Part shown: one piece after another, positions 55,407 to 64,000 of the stretch
Position numbering within the stretch: position 1 is the first letter of the stretch
How the letters are laid out: each line of letters opens with the position of its first letter
DNA from: PALSA-1444 sp964291045
Lineage (GTDB): Bacteria; Chlamydiota; Chlamydiia; Chlamydiales; Rhabdochlamydiaceae
Assembly (NCBI RefSeq): GCF_964291045.1
Contig: NZ_OZ197277.1
Span: forward strand, 992,001 to 1,056,000
Length of the DNA stretch: 64,000 nucleotides
Direction: 5' to 3'
Notes under the pieces: model-generated
The model's input: the letters and a program-made list of their open reading frames with translations, nothing else
What the model was told of the DNA's origin: nothing
Databases searched by the model: none
Made by a program: the position numbers and the translations under genes

Positions 55407-55846
55407 TATTAACACCATTACAAACTGTTATTAAAAACTCTCTACAATTTTAAAATATAATCAATCTTAATTCAACAAAATTTATTCAATTCAAAAAATG
55501 TAAAAAATCCAAAACGAGCGTCTTTTATTTGAATAAAAAATATTTGCGAGATTCCATTGTCCCCAAAAATGTACATATTTTCTCATCTTTCATTTTCATG
55601 CGTCAATCATTATTTTTTTTAGCATTGTAGAATCCACATAGAATAACAACTCATTACAACGATTAAATATAATCGTTATAAAAACACTATGTTTAAAAAA
55701 AACTCAATACTTTAAAAATTCATCAGAAATACAAATATTCTTCTTGTGAATAATTAGATTCTGCTGAATAATTTTGGACACCTTGATTAAAATATGTCTT
55801 ATATTTTAAAGATACAAAAGAGCTTTAAAATAAGCTGAAAGATAGG
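55407..55846. other. 440-base intergenic region between divergent genes
   Basis: A+T-rich region separating the M16 protease (-) and the acidic coiled-coil gene (+). It contains one dyad symmetry, described separately. No gene or RNA is recognised. Confidence 0.5.
55658..55677. promoter_or_regulatory. Dyad overlapping a possible -10 box
   Basis: AACGATT and AATCGTT are perfect inverted repeats separated by 6 bases, and TATAAT (55668-55673) lies across the centre. It could be an operator with a -10 element inside, 180 bases before the + strand gene, but no -35 box is clear. Confidence 0.3.
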
Positions 55847-55855
55847 ATGTTTTCC

Positions 55856-56332
55856 ATGAAAAGCGAACGATTAAGAAAACTTGAAGCCGAGTTAACTGAC
55901 CTAGAACAATGGTTGAAATTAGGACTAGTGCCTAAAAAAGATGTCGAAAAACACCAAGGTGAAATTCTTGTTCTAAAACAAAAAATTCAAGAAGAGAAAG
56001 ATAGACTCCGTTTCCTCAAAGAAAGCGGCGCTCTTGAAGAGTATGTTCCCCCTAAACGGTCGAACCACGCCAGACAACCTTTCTCTGATGCAGCCAGCAT
56101 GCCTGATATTGAAACACCAGAAGAGGGGCTCACAGAGTTCGGCTTAGATGTTGAAAATGAGTCATATGAATTTGAAACAACCATGAGTGATGAAACAGAT
56201 GGGGGTTCTGAGTCTGGATCTCAAGGTGATGAAGATGATCAAGACGAAGATGAAGATGATGAAGATCCTTTCAGCGATCGTAACAGATGGAAACGAGGAA
56301 TTCTCGAAGATCCTGATGCAGATAGCTGGTAA
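55856..56332 (+). CDS. Acidic coiled-coil protein, chlamydial conserved
   Basis: A 158-aa protein starting at ATG 55856 (AGGA 8 bases upstream; ATG 55847 overlaps that site). Residues 1-60 form a predicted coiled coil (ERLRKLEAELTDLEQWLKLG, then VLKQKIQEEKDRLRFLKE). Residues 90-145 are highly acidic, with a run of Asp and Glu, and the end is basic then acidic (RNRWKRGILEDPDADSW). Its stop overlaps the hemW start by one base. Position next to hemW and, further off, sucA suggests the chlamydial protein CT053; function unknown. Confidence 0.75.
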   Translation: MKSERLRKLEAELTDLEQWLKLGLVPKKDVEKHQGEILVLKQKIQEEKDRLRFLKESGALEEYVPPKRSNHARQPFSDAASMPDIETPEEGLTEFGLDVENESYEFETTMSDETDGGSESGSQGDEDDQDEDEDDEDPFSDRNRWKRGILEDPDADSW

Positions 56333-57441
56333 TGGAGGAGATCTCTCTTTACTTTCACATCCCTTTTTGTACAAAAAAATGCCCTTATTGCCATTTTTTT
56401 GTAGTTCCTAACAATATAGGCTCTCATTCAGATCTCCTTGAAGGATTAAAAACTGAATGGGAGCTCATTTCTCCTCTTATTGAAAATAAGAAAATCGTTT
56501 CTATCTATTTTGGAGGAGGGACTCCTTTTTTAATTGGCAGCGCTGCCATTCAAACCATTTTAAGCTGGATTAAGCCGTCTCACCCTGTAGAAATCACGTT
56601 AGAGGCAAACCCTGATGATATTACCTTAGAAGCGATGCAAGACTTTTATGAAGCTGGAATTAACCGGGTTAGCATTGGTATTCAGTCGTTAGATAATCCT
56701 CTTTTAAAAACTTTAGGAAGAATTCATACAGCCCAAAAAGCTACCGAGTCTGTTTTACTTACCCATCAAGCAGGTATTCATAATATTACAGTAGATCTCA
56801 TGTTTGATCTTCCAGGACAGACACTTAGCTCATGGAAATCTACACTAAGAGAAGTCTCTACACTTCCTATCACTCACCTCTCTCTTTACAACTTAACCTT
56901 TGAGCCAGGAGCTGTGTTTTATAAAAAACAAAAAGAGCTCTCTCCTCTTCTCCCCTCGGAAGAGGTGTCTTTAGAAATGCTCTCTTTAGCCACAACATCT
57001 TTAGAAAAAATGGGCCTTAAGCGGTATGAGATTTCAGCTTTTGCAAAGCCTTCATTTGAGTCTTTACACAATGTGGGATACTGGACAGGAAGATCTTTTT
57101 TAGGGCTTGGCCCCTCGGCTTTTAGTTATTGGGAAGGGAAGAGGTTTCAAAATGTGTGCCATTTAAAAAAATACACCTCTTCTTTAAAAGAGAAAAAGCT
57201 CCCTAGAGATTTTGAAGAAAAACTAACTCCTCAAGCAAGCCTTCACGAAAGATTTGCGATTCACCTAAGGCTTTTTAGAGGAGTTCCTCGTCATCTGTAT
57301 CATATCCAAGGTGATCTTTTAACCCGGTTAGAAAAAAAAGGGTGGATCACTCTATCGCCTGATACCATTTGCCTTACAGATGAAGGTAAACTTTTTTACG
57401 ACTCTGTCGCTGAAGAGATTGTGATTTTAAACTCTCCCTAG
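56332..57441 (+). CDS. hemW: Radical SAM heme chaperone HemW
   Basis: A 369-aa radical SAM protein with the [4Fe-4S] motif C13-x3-C17-x2-C20 in FCTKKCPYC. It also has YFGGGTPFLI, ITLEANPDD and GINRVSIGIQSLD, all typical of the HemN/HemW family. HemW lacks the extra N-terminal tail of true coproporphyrinogen oxidase HemN, as here, and acts in heme trafficking to respiratory enzymes; many databases name it HemN-like. A heme chaperone fits the nearby Cyo oxidase. The start ATG overlaps the preceding stop (TAATG). Confidence 0.92.
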   Translation: MEEISLYFHIPFCTKKCPYCHFFVVPNNIGSHSDLLEGLKTEWELISPLIENKKIVSIYFGGGTPFLIGSAAIQTILSWIKPSHPVEITLEANPDDITLEAMQDFYEAGINRVSIGIQSLDNPLLKTLGRIHTAQKATESVLLTHQAGIHNITVDLMFDLPGQTLSSWKSTLREVSTLPITHLSLYNLTFEPGAVFYKKQKELSPLLPSEEVSLEMLSLATTSLEKMGLKRYEISAFAKPSFESLHNVGYWTGRSFLGLGPSAFSYWEGKRFQNVCHLKKYTSSLKEKKLPRDFEEKLTPQASLHERFAIHLRLFRGVPRHLYHIQGDLLTRLEKKGWITLSPDTICLTDEGKLFYDSVAEEIVILNSP

Positions 57442-57527
57442 CCAGTCACTTCTCTTATCTATTTTCTTTAAAAAATCTATTTTATCTTCCTATTTACAAA
57501 AAAATAGGGATTTGTCATAAGGAAAAT

Positions 57528-57788
57528 ATGATGAAAAAAACTTTATATTCTCTCCTTGTAGGGACAATGCTCATGACAGCATCTCCCTCTTTAGCAGAAG
57601 GGTCTTTGCAAGATTGGCAAACAGAAACAGATGATCTATGGAAGACAGAGTCTAATGTCCCTGACACCTTAAATACAAACATTAACTCTTCCATGCTGGC
57701 ATGGGGATTTGGCTTAGGGATTGGGATTGCTATTTTATCTGCAGTGCTGGGTCAAGGAAGCTCTCATCAATCAACTGATGCGCCTTAA
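57528..57788 (+). CDS. Small exported membrane protein
   Basis: An 86-aa protein. MMKKTLYSLLVGTMLMTASP-SLAEG is a Sec signal. The mature part has a polar segment (LQDWQTETDDLWKTESNVPD) and one Gly-rich hydrophobic helix (MLAWGFGLGIGIAILSAVLG), then a short hydrophilic tail. The ribosome site AAGGA is 4 or 7 bases before the two adjacent ATGs. It stands alone between hemW and transaldolase, with a hairpin overlapping its stop. Function unknown; probably an inner-membrane peptide. Confidence 0.65.
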   Translation: MMKKTLYSLLVGTMLMTASPSLAEGSLQDWQTETDDLWKTESNVPDTLNTNINSSMLAWGFGLGIGIAILSAVLGQGSSHQSTDAP

Positions 57789-57816
57789 AAAAGGCTTACA
57801 ACCTTCCCTTTTTTAA
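57785..57816 (+). terminator. Hairpin terminator after the small membrane protein
   Basis: TTAAAAAAGG and CCTTTTTTAA are perfect 10-bp complements with a 12-base loop. The stem includes the stop codon and ends in a T-run. Confidence 0.65.
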
Positions 57817-58265
57817 CACAGGGTATTCTTCCTTTGGTAAAGAAAATAGCTATGCTCCTCTTCTTTTTGGAAGAAATTCGCGGCTCAAAATAGCTTCTCT
57901 TTTTACAGTAAAAACTCCCCAGCCTAAATAAGATTTCTTTTTATCAAGCAATTCCCTGAAATCTTCTCCATTTCAGGAAAGCTTTTTCTCCTATTTAAAG
58001 GCATCACGCTCTCTTAAAGGCTAATTTTTTTTAAATCTTCATATAGACAGTTTTTTCTTCAAAAAACTCTGCTGAACATAACAGGCCTTATTTTTTTTAC
58101 AAAATCATTTGATTCAGCAAGAAGAAAAAGAGTATCCTTGATCCATTAAGAGTGGCTAGGGGTTAGCTTCTAGGCAATAAAATACCTATTAAAAACCGTT
58201 TTTCACCCTCTGTTATCTCTTAAAATATCTACACCTTTCTTTTAACCGATCTTCAAGGAAAACAG
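57817..58265. other. 449-base intergenic region before transaldolase
   Basis: No open frame with a ribosome site. One hairpin is visible: CCTGAAAT (57955-57962) and ATTTCAGG (57970-57977) with a 7-base loop, followed shortly by CTTTTTCT. It may be a second terminator or part of a small RNA. The promoter for tal should lie in the last 150 bases. Confidence 0.45.
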
Positions 58266-59231
58266 ATGAATCAACTTGATCAATTAAAGACAATGACCAC
58301 AATTGTTGCAGATACAGGAGACATTGAGGCTGTTAAAAAATACCTGCCAACTGATGCAACAACCAACCCTTCGCTTATATTAGCTGCCGCCTCTCAAGAA
58401 GAGTATCAATTTTTGATTGATGAGGCTATTCAGAAGACCCTTGCACTGGGCTTAGATTCTACTCAAGTCTTAAGATGCCTATTAGATCAAGTGTGTGTAA
58501 ATTTTGGCATTGAAATATTAAAAATGATTCCTGGCCGTATCTCAACAGAAATCGATCCTAGACTCTCTTTTGACTCTCAAAAATCGGTTCAAAAAGCAAA
58601 AGAGATCATTAGCCTGTATGAAAAAGCTGGCATTGATAGAAGCCGTATTTTAATTAAACTAGCTTCGACATGGGAAGGGATCCAAGCAGCAGCTGCTTTA
58701 GAAAAAGAAGGTATCCACTGCAATATGACTCTTATTTTTAGCTTAGCTCAAGCGATTGCGTGTGCAGATGCTAAAGCCACTTTAATATCTCCTTTTGTGG
58801 GACGGATTTTAGATTGGTACCAAACGCATACAAAAAAGAGCTACTTGCCTCATGAAGATCCAGGTGTTCTCTCTGTGAAAACCATTTATAACTACTATAA
58901 GAAATTTCATATTAAAACAGAGATCATGGCAGCTTCTTTTAGAAACTGTGATGAAATTACAGAGCTATCAGGATGTGATCTTTTAACAATTGCGCCTAAA
59001 TTTCTTGAAACACTTTCTCAAGTAGAGAGTCAAGTGCCTCGTCAACTCTCTATAGAGTCTTCACAAAACATGGATATTAAGCTAGTCAAAATGGATGAAG
59101 CTTTATTTCGGTGGATGATGTGTGAAGATGCCATGGCCTCTGACAAACTGTATCAAGGGATTAGAGGATTTACATCTGATATCTTAAAGCTCGAGACACT
59201 TTTAACTCAAAAGATGCAATCCGCTTCATAA
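58266..59231 (+). CDS. tal: Transaldolase
   Basis: Non-oxidative pentose phosphate enzyme that exchanges dihydroxyacetone units between sugar phosphates. The 321-aa protein opens LDQLKTMTTIVADTGDIEAV and has the signature TDATTNPSLIL. The Schiff-base Lys is K131 in ILIKLASTWEGI, and CNMTLIFSLAQA and MAASFRN follow. Length fits the TalB class (about 317). AAGGA is 7 bases before the ATG. It is a single gene with its own terminator. Confidence 0.96.
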   Translation: MNQLDQLKTMTTIVADTGDIEAVKKYLPTDATTNPSLILAAASQEEYQFLIDEAIQKTLALGLDSTQVLRCLLDQVCVNFGIEILKMIPGRISTEIDPRLSFDSQKSVQKAKEIISLYEKAGIDRSRILIKLASTWEGIQAAAALEKEGIHCNMTLIFSLAQAIACADAKATLISPFVGRILDWYQTHTKKSYLPHEDPGVLSVKTIYNYYKKFHIKTEIMAASFRNCDEITELSGCDLLTIAPKFLETLSQVESQVPRQLSIESSQNMDIKLVKMDEALFRWMMCEDAMASDKLYQGIRGFTSDILKLETLLTQKMQSAS

Positions 59232-59260
59232 ATAGAAAAGAGTAAAGGGGTGAAGATAAG

Positions 59261-59295
59261 AAAAGGTCTGCTTCTCCAACCTTAAAGACCTTTTT
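59261..59295 (+). terminator. Terminator after transaldolase
   Basis: AAAAGGTCT and AGACCTTTT form a 9-bp stem with a 16-base loop and a continuing T-run. Confidence 0.75.
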
Positions 59296-59347
59296 GTTTA
59301 CTTCATCCCTTTTATGGGATACAATGATGGCAAAATTTAATTGACTT

Positions 59348-60271
59348 ATGGCACATATTTTAGTTGCAGATCAGCTCTCTAAGACCTTTCCAGGTAGCCC
59401 TCCTATGACGGCTGTTGATAGTATTTCTTTTCATTTAGGAAAAGGAGAAATTCTTGGCCTTTTAGGATGTAATGGGGCAGGAAAAACCACTACCATTCAA
59501 ATGCTTCTAGGAACCCTCACCTACAGCTCAGGTTCGATTCAATATTTTGGTAAAGAGTTTAGCAAGCACCGTACTGAGGTGTTACAACACATTACATTTG
59601 CAAGTACTTATGCCAACTTACCTTGGAAGCTCACCATTGAGCAAAATTTAAATGTGTTTGGAAGGTTATATAGCCTCTCTAATGCTCAAATTAAAAAACG
59701 GAGAGACCCTCTTTTAGAGCGGTTTGGGATTGCGGATAAGTTAAAAACAGCCGTCTCTCAACTCTCTGCAGGGCAGCTCACCCGTTTAATTCTTGTGAAA
59801 GCGTTTTTAGCAAGGCCCAAAATTGTGCTTTTAGATGAACCGACTGCTTCTTTAGATGCGGATATGGCAAAAGAAGTGTGTTCTTTTCTTTTAGAAGAGA
59901 GAAAAGAACATGGGACATCCATGCTCTTTACCTCCCATAAAATGGCAGAGGTGTCTCAACTGTGTGATAGAGTTCTTTTTCTTGAGAAAGGAAAAATTGT
60001 TGCTAACGATGTCCCGAAGAATTTAGTGAAAACCATTTCTCATTCTCTTGTGCATCTAACTATTGTCGATGGAATGAAAAGACTCATCCACTTTCTAAAT
60101 CAATCTCACATATCTTATACAGTAAATCACAGACAAATTGAACTCCGGATCGAAGAGACAGCCATCCCTCATCTTCTCACAGAAATCATCCATCTCAAAA
60201 TTGCGTTTAGTGATATTCAAATTCACCACCCAACTCTTGAAGACTACTTTTTAAAAATGGCAAAGCAATGA
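59348..60271 (+). CDS. ABC-2 type transporter, ATP-binding subunit
   Basis: A 307-aa ATPase of the DrrA/CcmA-like exporter family. Walker A is GCNGAGKT (40-47), the signature is LSAGQ (139-143, Ala for the usual Gly) and Walker B is IVLLDEP (D163, E164), followed by FTSHKMAEV. A C-terminal regulatory extension of about 90 residues follows. It overlaps the permease gene by ATGA, so the two form one exporter. Substrate is not evident; drugs, lipids or polysaccharides are typical. The ribosome site is weak. Confidence 0.9.
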   Translation: MAHILVADQLSKTFPGSPPMTAVDSISFHLGKGEILGLLGCNGAGKTTTIQMLLGTLTYSSGSIQYFGKEFSKHRTEVLQHITFASTYANLPWKLTIEQNLNVFGRLYSLSNAQIKKRRDPLLERFGIADKLKTAVSQLSAGQLTRLILVKAFLARPKIVLLDEPTASLDADMAKEVCSFLLEERKEHGTSMLFTSHKMAEVSQLCDRVLFLEKGKIVANDVPKNLVKTISHSLVHLTIVDGMKRLIHFLNQSHISYTVNHRQIELRIEETAIPHLLTEIIHLKIAFSDIQIHHPTLEDYFLKMAKQ

Positions 60272-61053
60272 TAAATTTAAAACGGTGCTGGGGAATTTTT
60301 TTACACTACTTTTACCTGTTTGCTAAGCTGGAACAAATTGCAGATCTTTTTTATTGGCCAGCCATTGATATTGTGCTCTGGGGCTTAACCACTGTGTGGA
60401 TTCAACATGAAAGCGGGCACACATCAAATGTTGCTCTCATTGTGATGACAGGGCTTGTATTTTGGCAGATTGTGTGGAGAGGAAACTATGAAATATCGAT
60501 TAATCTTCTTCAAGAGTTTTGGAATAGAAATCTTGTAAATCTGTTTTCCACTCCTCTAAAACTCACAGAATGGATGGTGGGAGTGCTACTGTTATCCACT
60601 TTGAAGATCTTCATCACGATTGGATTTGGTGCTCTTCTTGTGTATCTCCTTTACTCTCTTAACATCTTCTCCTTAGGGTTTGCTTTTCTTCCATTCACAG
60701 CGCTTCTCATGATGTCAGGATGGGCAATTGGCTTTTTTGCTGCCTCTATTGTGATTTATTGGGGACAAAGACTTCAAATGCTTGCTTGGATGACAGCTTA
60801 TATTTTTGCTCCTTTTAGCGCAGTCTACTACCCTGTCTCATCCCTTCCAGCCTCTTTACATGGTATTGCTTGGAGTCTACCTACAACCTATGTTTTTGAA
60901 GGGATGCGTGCCATTTTAAATGGAGGAGCTTTTCCTTGGACTGCTCTTTGCTATAGCTTAGGGCTTAACCTCTTCTATTTATTTTTAAGTATGATGACAT
61001 TTTCCTTTGCCTTTGAAAAAAGCCGCACTAAGGGTCTCTCAAGATTTGAATAA
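60268..61053 (+). CDS. ABC-2 type transporter, permease subunit
   Basis: A 261-aa membrane protein with about six hydrophobic helices, for example LSTLKIFITIGFGALLVYLL, FLPFTALLMMSGWAIGFFAA and LNLFYLFLSMMTFSF. The segment PFSAVYYPVSSLPASLHGIA is the typical ABC-2 permease motif before the last helices. It is translationally coupled to the ATPase. Together they make a half-size exporter that should dimerise. Confidence 0.88.
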   Translation: MINLKRCWGIFLHYFYLFAKLEQIADLFYWPAIDIVLWGLTTVWIQHESGHTSNVALIVMTGLVFWQIVWRGNYEISINLLQEFWNRNLVNLFSTPLKLTEWMVGVLLLSTLKIFITIGFGALLVYLLYSLNIFSLGFAFLPFTALLMMSGWAIGFFAASIVIYWGQRLQMLAWMTAYIFAPFSAVYYPVSSLPASLHGIAWSLPTTYVFEGMRAILNGGAFPWTALCYSLGLNLFYLFLSMMTFSFAFEKSRTKGLSRFE

Positions 61054-61236
61054 TGACAAATACGCTCTCTTTTATATTGAGTCATCAATAAAATAGAGAG
61101 CATTACTCTAAATCAATTTATTATATCTTTATAATTAAAATCAAATAAACAAAAACTAAATCCATAAAAACCAGATATAATAAAACCCGATTGAATCTTT
61201 TATAACACTCCTGTAGAATGAATGCTACGAGGTTTT

Positions 61237-63132
61237 ATGAATATTAATTTAGCTCCTATCAAGCCACTACTTACTCCCCAAAATTGTTTAAGGGCAGCTC
61301 AATGGATTGTATGTGCTCAGCTAGCTCATAGCTTAGTGATTCCCATTATCTCAAAACTCTACGGCTCTCCTTTTGAACAAATGCCACTTTTTCCTAGAGT
61401 GCTAAGTTTCTATTCCTCCACAGCTTCCATCATTGAATTTAGCGATTTAGGAGAAAAATTTTTAGGAAGTTACGGCCTTGCTTTTTCTTGTCTCATTTTC
61501 GCTAACGCGTTAACTCACCTAACAAAAGCTCTTTACACCCAAAAAAAGCCCCCAATTCCCTCTTTTTTAAGAGATCTATCTAAAGCTTCTTTAAATAAAA
61601 ATGATTTAAAAGAGCAAGACTCTAGAGCAGATGCTCTTCTTAATCAGCTTGCCTCTCTTCATAAACCTCACATCATGTTGGTAGGAAATCCAGGAACAGG
61701 AAAAACCTCTCTTGTTGAAATTATAGCCAAACAGCTGAAACAATCTCATATGAAAGAGTCCCCCCTTTATCAAAAGACCATTTACCTTTTAGATAAAAAT
61801 ATCTTTTTAAGTAAAACAAAGTATCTTGGCCAGTTTAATGAAAAAATTGCAGAGCTTTTAAGTTTTACTAAACGGAACAAAAATGCCATTATTTTCATTG
61901 ATGAGATTCACACCATTCTTTCAGATGGAAAAACACAAAAAGGGACAAGCTCAATTGGAGAGAGTTTAAAAGAAGCTTTAAGCCGAAATGAAATTCATGT
62001 CATTGGAGCCACGACGCCTCAAGACTATCAAAACTGTATGGTGGACTCAGCACTCAATAGAAGATTTCAAGAAATTCACATTGAAAATATGGATCCTCTA
62101 AGCTGTATGGAAGTATTAAACAGTTACCTTAAACAAAATCACCCTGGTAAAACCGTTCACCCTTCTGTTCTTCATTTTGTGATCATGATTTCCTCTCTTT
62201 ACCAAGGAGATCGGGGACAGCCTGATAAAGCATTAACACTTCTTGATCATCTTCTCAATCTCAAGATTGACTTTACAAATCCTATTGATGAAACCACCTC
62301 TTCTCTTTATAAAGAAGCGATCGTAACTGCTTTAAGTCACTATTACTCCATAAATAAGGGTGATATTGATGTGATTCTTAATGCATTTATCCAAAAAACC
62401 CCAGCCCCTGAAATCACAAGTCAGCTCATCCTTGCTTCTCCCCCCTCTTTTCTTCAAGATTTATCTTCCTCATCTTCTTCTTTAAAAGATATCCATCCCG
62501 TGTTTAGCAATCAAACAGCTGATTATCTTAAGCAAGGAGAAAGTGCTGTGATTCGAGGGGTAAAGGGAAGCGGGAAAACTGCGGCTATTTACTTCATTGC
62601 CAACCAGCTCAAAAAAGAACAAAAGAAAATCTATCTTCTTCAAACAGATGCCTTTATTTCACAAGACCCCTCTCTTCTAGAGCATAACTTTCGCCAAATG
62701 ATAACTTTTTTAAATGAAAATAAAAATGCCATCCTTTGTATTGAAGAGATTGAAGATTTGCTTTCTAATCCTGTAATTCGAACATCCTTGCCCACATTCC
62801 AGTACACCTTAAAAAATCATCTGCAAAAGAAAGAAATGCAGCTACTTGCCACAACTGCTTTAATGCACGAAGAGATTTCTTCTCTTCCGCAAGATCTCTT
62901 ATATCTACCTCTTCCTCCTTTAAAAATAGAAATGGCAGAGCATTTGTTAAAAACTCACTTCAAGGATGCTTCATTAGAAGAAGATAAGATCCAAGAGCTC
63001 ATAGGAAAAGCGCAGAAAGAACTCTCAGATCAGACAACGGTTGCTAAGGTGCTTCAAACCCTTAAAAAGTATCTATTTGAGTCCTCTAGCTACGCATCTT
63101 CATCTATAGCTTTTGCCTCTAAACAGAACTAA
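61237..63132 (+). CDS. Membrane-anchored protein with two AAA+ domains (Clp-like)
   Basis: A 631-aa protein; the start is ATG 61237 with CGAGG just upstream, in preference to ATG 61222. Residues 15-100 contain two or three hydrophobic segments (LAHSLVIPIISKLYG, LAFSCLIFANALTHL), likely a membrane anchor. The first AAA+ domain resembles ClpB/ClpC D1: Walker A GNPGTGKT (150-157), Walker B IIFIDEIHTIL, VIGATTPQDY and the Arg finger NRRFQEI. A second, degenerate AAA+ module has GVKGSGKT (441-448) and LCIEEIEDLL. No peptidase partner is nearby. A related gene starts 96 bases downstream. Confidence 0.85.
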   Translation: MNINLAPIKPLLTPQNCLRAAQWIVCAQLAHSLVIPIISKLYGSPFEQMPLFPRVLSFYSSTASIIEFSDLGEKFLGSYGLAFSCLIFANALTHLTKALYTQKKPPIPSFLRDLSKASLNKNDLKEQDSRADALLNQLASLHKPHIMLVGNPGTGKTSLVEIIAKQLKQSHMKESPLYQKTIYLLDKNIFLSKTKYLGQFNEKIAELLSFTKRNKNAIIFIDEIHTILSDGKTQKGTSSIGESLKEALSRNEIHVIGATTPQDYQNCMVDSALNRRFQEIHIENMDPLSCMEVLNSYLKQNHPGKTVHPSVLHFVIMISSLYQGDRGQPDKALTLLDHLLNLKIDFTNPIDETTSSLYKEAIVTALSHYYSINKGDIDVILNAFIQKTPAPEITSQLILASPPSFLQDLSSSSSSLKDIHPVFSNQTADYLKQGESAVIRGVKGSGKTAAIYFIANQLKKEQKKIYLLQTDAFISQDPSLLEHNFRQMITFLNENKNAILCIEEIEDLLSNPVIRTSLPTFQYTLKNHLQKKEMQLLATTALMHEEISSLPQDLLYLPLPPLKIEMAEHLLKTHFKDASLEEDKIQELIGKAQKELSDQTTVAKVLQTLKKYLFESSSYASSSIAFASKQN

Positions 63133-63176
63133 AAAAATGCAAATCTCTTTTAATGAAAAAAGAGGTTTGCATTTTT
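63133..63176. terminator. Strong bidirectional hairpin after the AAA+ gene
   Basis: A 19-bp stem (one G-U pair) is formed by AAAAATGCAAATCTCTTTT and AAAAGAGGTTTGCATTTTT with a 6-base loop. It has an A-run before and a T-run after it. Confidence 0.92.
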
Positions 63177-63228
63177 AATTTTTTTATTACAATAAGAATG
63201 CATCCCCACCTTTAGAGGATAAAAATTC

Positions 63229-64000
63229 ATGATCAATCCTGTATTCATCCACTCCCCTCTTCTTTACACCTGTTTAAATACAGGAAAAACAACCCTATTA
63301 TTAAGCATGGCAGTAGTTCAAATGCTTTTTATGGATACAATGGCAACTCAAAACCATCTCACTCTACCCCCTACTCTAAGGGGATTTCTTTACTATTCCA
63401 CTGTAACCCCCATTCTTTTATATCATGCTGCAAGCTCTATCAAAATCAAAAATATAGCTATTGTGCTTTTAGTGGGAACCTTTACCCTGCAGCTGTTCAT
63501 CGTTATTAATAACTCCTTAAAATCCCCTCCTCCTTCTGACTCTTCTTTAGAAGAACTCCCTCTTCAAACTTCTACCCCTCCTTTTTTGCAGAAAATTTCT
63601 TCCTTAGATAAAGGGGTGATTCCTTTTGATAAAGCAACGCTTGATGCTGTGACACAAAAATTAGCTAAGCACCGCTTAAGTCTCTTAATTCAAGGAGAAA
63701 AAGGGATTGGAAAAACATCGACAGCGCAATTAATTGCTCATGCCTTAAGTCAGCAAGAAAAATCCGTCTATCAATTTTTTCCGGGCCACTTAATTGATCT
63801 CAATGTGTCTAATATGACATCTAATATTCAATTATTTTGTGACTTTTTTAAGGAAAATGTTAGCTGTATTCTACTGATTGATGATCTAGAGGCTCTTTTT
63901 TCAAATGAAGTCTTAAATGCCTATGCTCCTACATTCATTCCCCATTTGGTGAAATTAATTGAAGATAAAAAAATTCAATTTATAGGAATAACTACTCTTC
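63229..64000 (+). CDS. AAA+ ATPase paralogue, truncated by the window end
   Basis: Open from ATG 63229 to the last base (257 codons, no stop). Two hydrophobic segments (TLLLSMAVVQMLF and IAIVLLVGTFTLQLFIVI) precede a Pro/Ser-rich linker. An AAA+ domain follows with Walker A GEKGIGKT, Walker B ILLIDDLEAL and FIGITTL. The layout, an N-terminal membrane part then AAA+, repeats that of the preceding gene, so the two are probably paralogues. TAGAGG lies about 10 bases before the ATG. The C-terminal part is unknown. Confidence 0.82.
   Translation, partial: MINPVFIHSPLLYTCLNTGKTTLLLSMAVVQMLFMDTMATQNHLTLPPTLRGFLYYSTVTPILLYHAASSIKIKNIAIVLLVGTFTLQLFIVINNSLKSPPPSDSSLEELPLQTSTPPFLQKISSLDKGVIPFDKATLDAVTQKLAKHRLSLLIQGEKGIGKTSTAQLIAHALSQQEKSVYQFFPGHLIDLNVSNMTSNIQLFCDFFKENVSCILLIDDLEALFSNEVLNAYAPTFIPHLVKLIEDKKIQFIGITTL

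Overview
The window comes from a member of the order Chlamydiales, most likely an amoeba-associated 'environmental' family (Simkaniaceae, Rhabdochlamydiaceae or Parachlamydiaceae type) rather than Chlamydiaceae. This rests on an A+T-rich genome, a basic histone-H1-like repeat protein, and gene neighbourhoods that I recall from Chlamydia trachomatis: bamA-skp-lpxD near pdhABC, hemW with a small acidic protein near sucAB, and phoH with a Cys-rich protein. A cytochrome bo3 quinol oxidase operon, several insertion sequences and large repeat proteins argue against Chlamydiaceae. The family was not tested by any search.

Layout. 0-4.1 kb (+): outer-membrane biogenesis operon bamA, skp/ompH, lpxD. 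4.1-6.7 kb: a secreted protein of unknown function, a histone-like protein and an outer-membrane beta-barrel. 6.8-18.9 kb (-): two TPR-CHAT proteins (caspase-like fold) flank a 4-kb insertion-sequence graveyard. That graveyard holds ISAs1, IS5-type and IS982 remnants and a nested IS903-like composite with a perfect 9-bp target duplication; a 44-bp perfect palindrome lies beside it. 19.1-27.2 kb: pdhABC, a small lipoprotein, ileS (-), tmRNA (+) and cyoE (-). 27.3-33.3 kb: a Cys-rich metallothionein-like lipoprotein and a giant 1874-aa leucine-rich-repeat protein whose C-terminus is recognisable as an IpaH/SspH-type NEL E3 ubiquitin ligase. 33.6 kb: a MITE-like remnant of the IS903-like element. 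33.9-40.8 kb: cyoABCD, phoH (-), then a Cys-rich conserved protein, a [2Fe-2S] ferredoxin and an A-type Fe-S protein fusion (+). 40.9-55.4 kb (-): sucAB, two more TPR-CHAT paralogues and an M16 metalloprotease. 55.8-64 kb (+): acidic coiled-coil protein, hemW, a small membrane protein, transaldolase, an ABC-2 exporter, a membrane-anchored double AAA+ ATPase and the start of a paralogue of it.

How the parts fit. Housekeeping genes supply acetyl-CoA (PDH), a TCA step (SucAB), respiration (Cyo), Fe-S assembly and envelope construction. The accessory content consists of four TPR-CHAT proteins in two architectural classes and one LRR-NEL ligase. It sits between housekeeping genes that are close neighbours in other chlamydiae. 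The most interesting candidate system is this set of eukaryote-facing or immune-like proteins: caspase-like TPR-CHAT paralogues, two of which carry what looks like a STAND-type winged-helix module without its NTPase, plus a predicted host-directed ubiquitin ligase. No partner or substrate is visible in the sequence, so their role remains inference.
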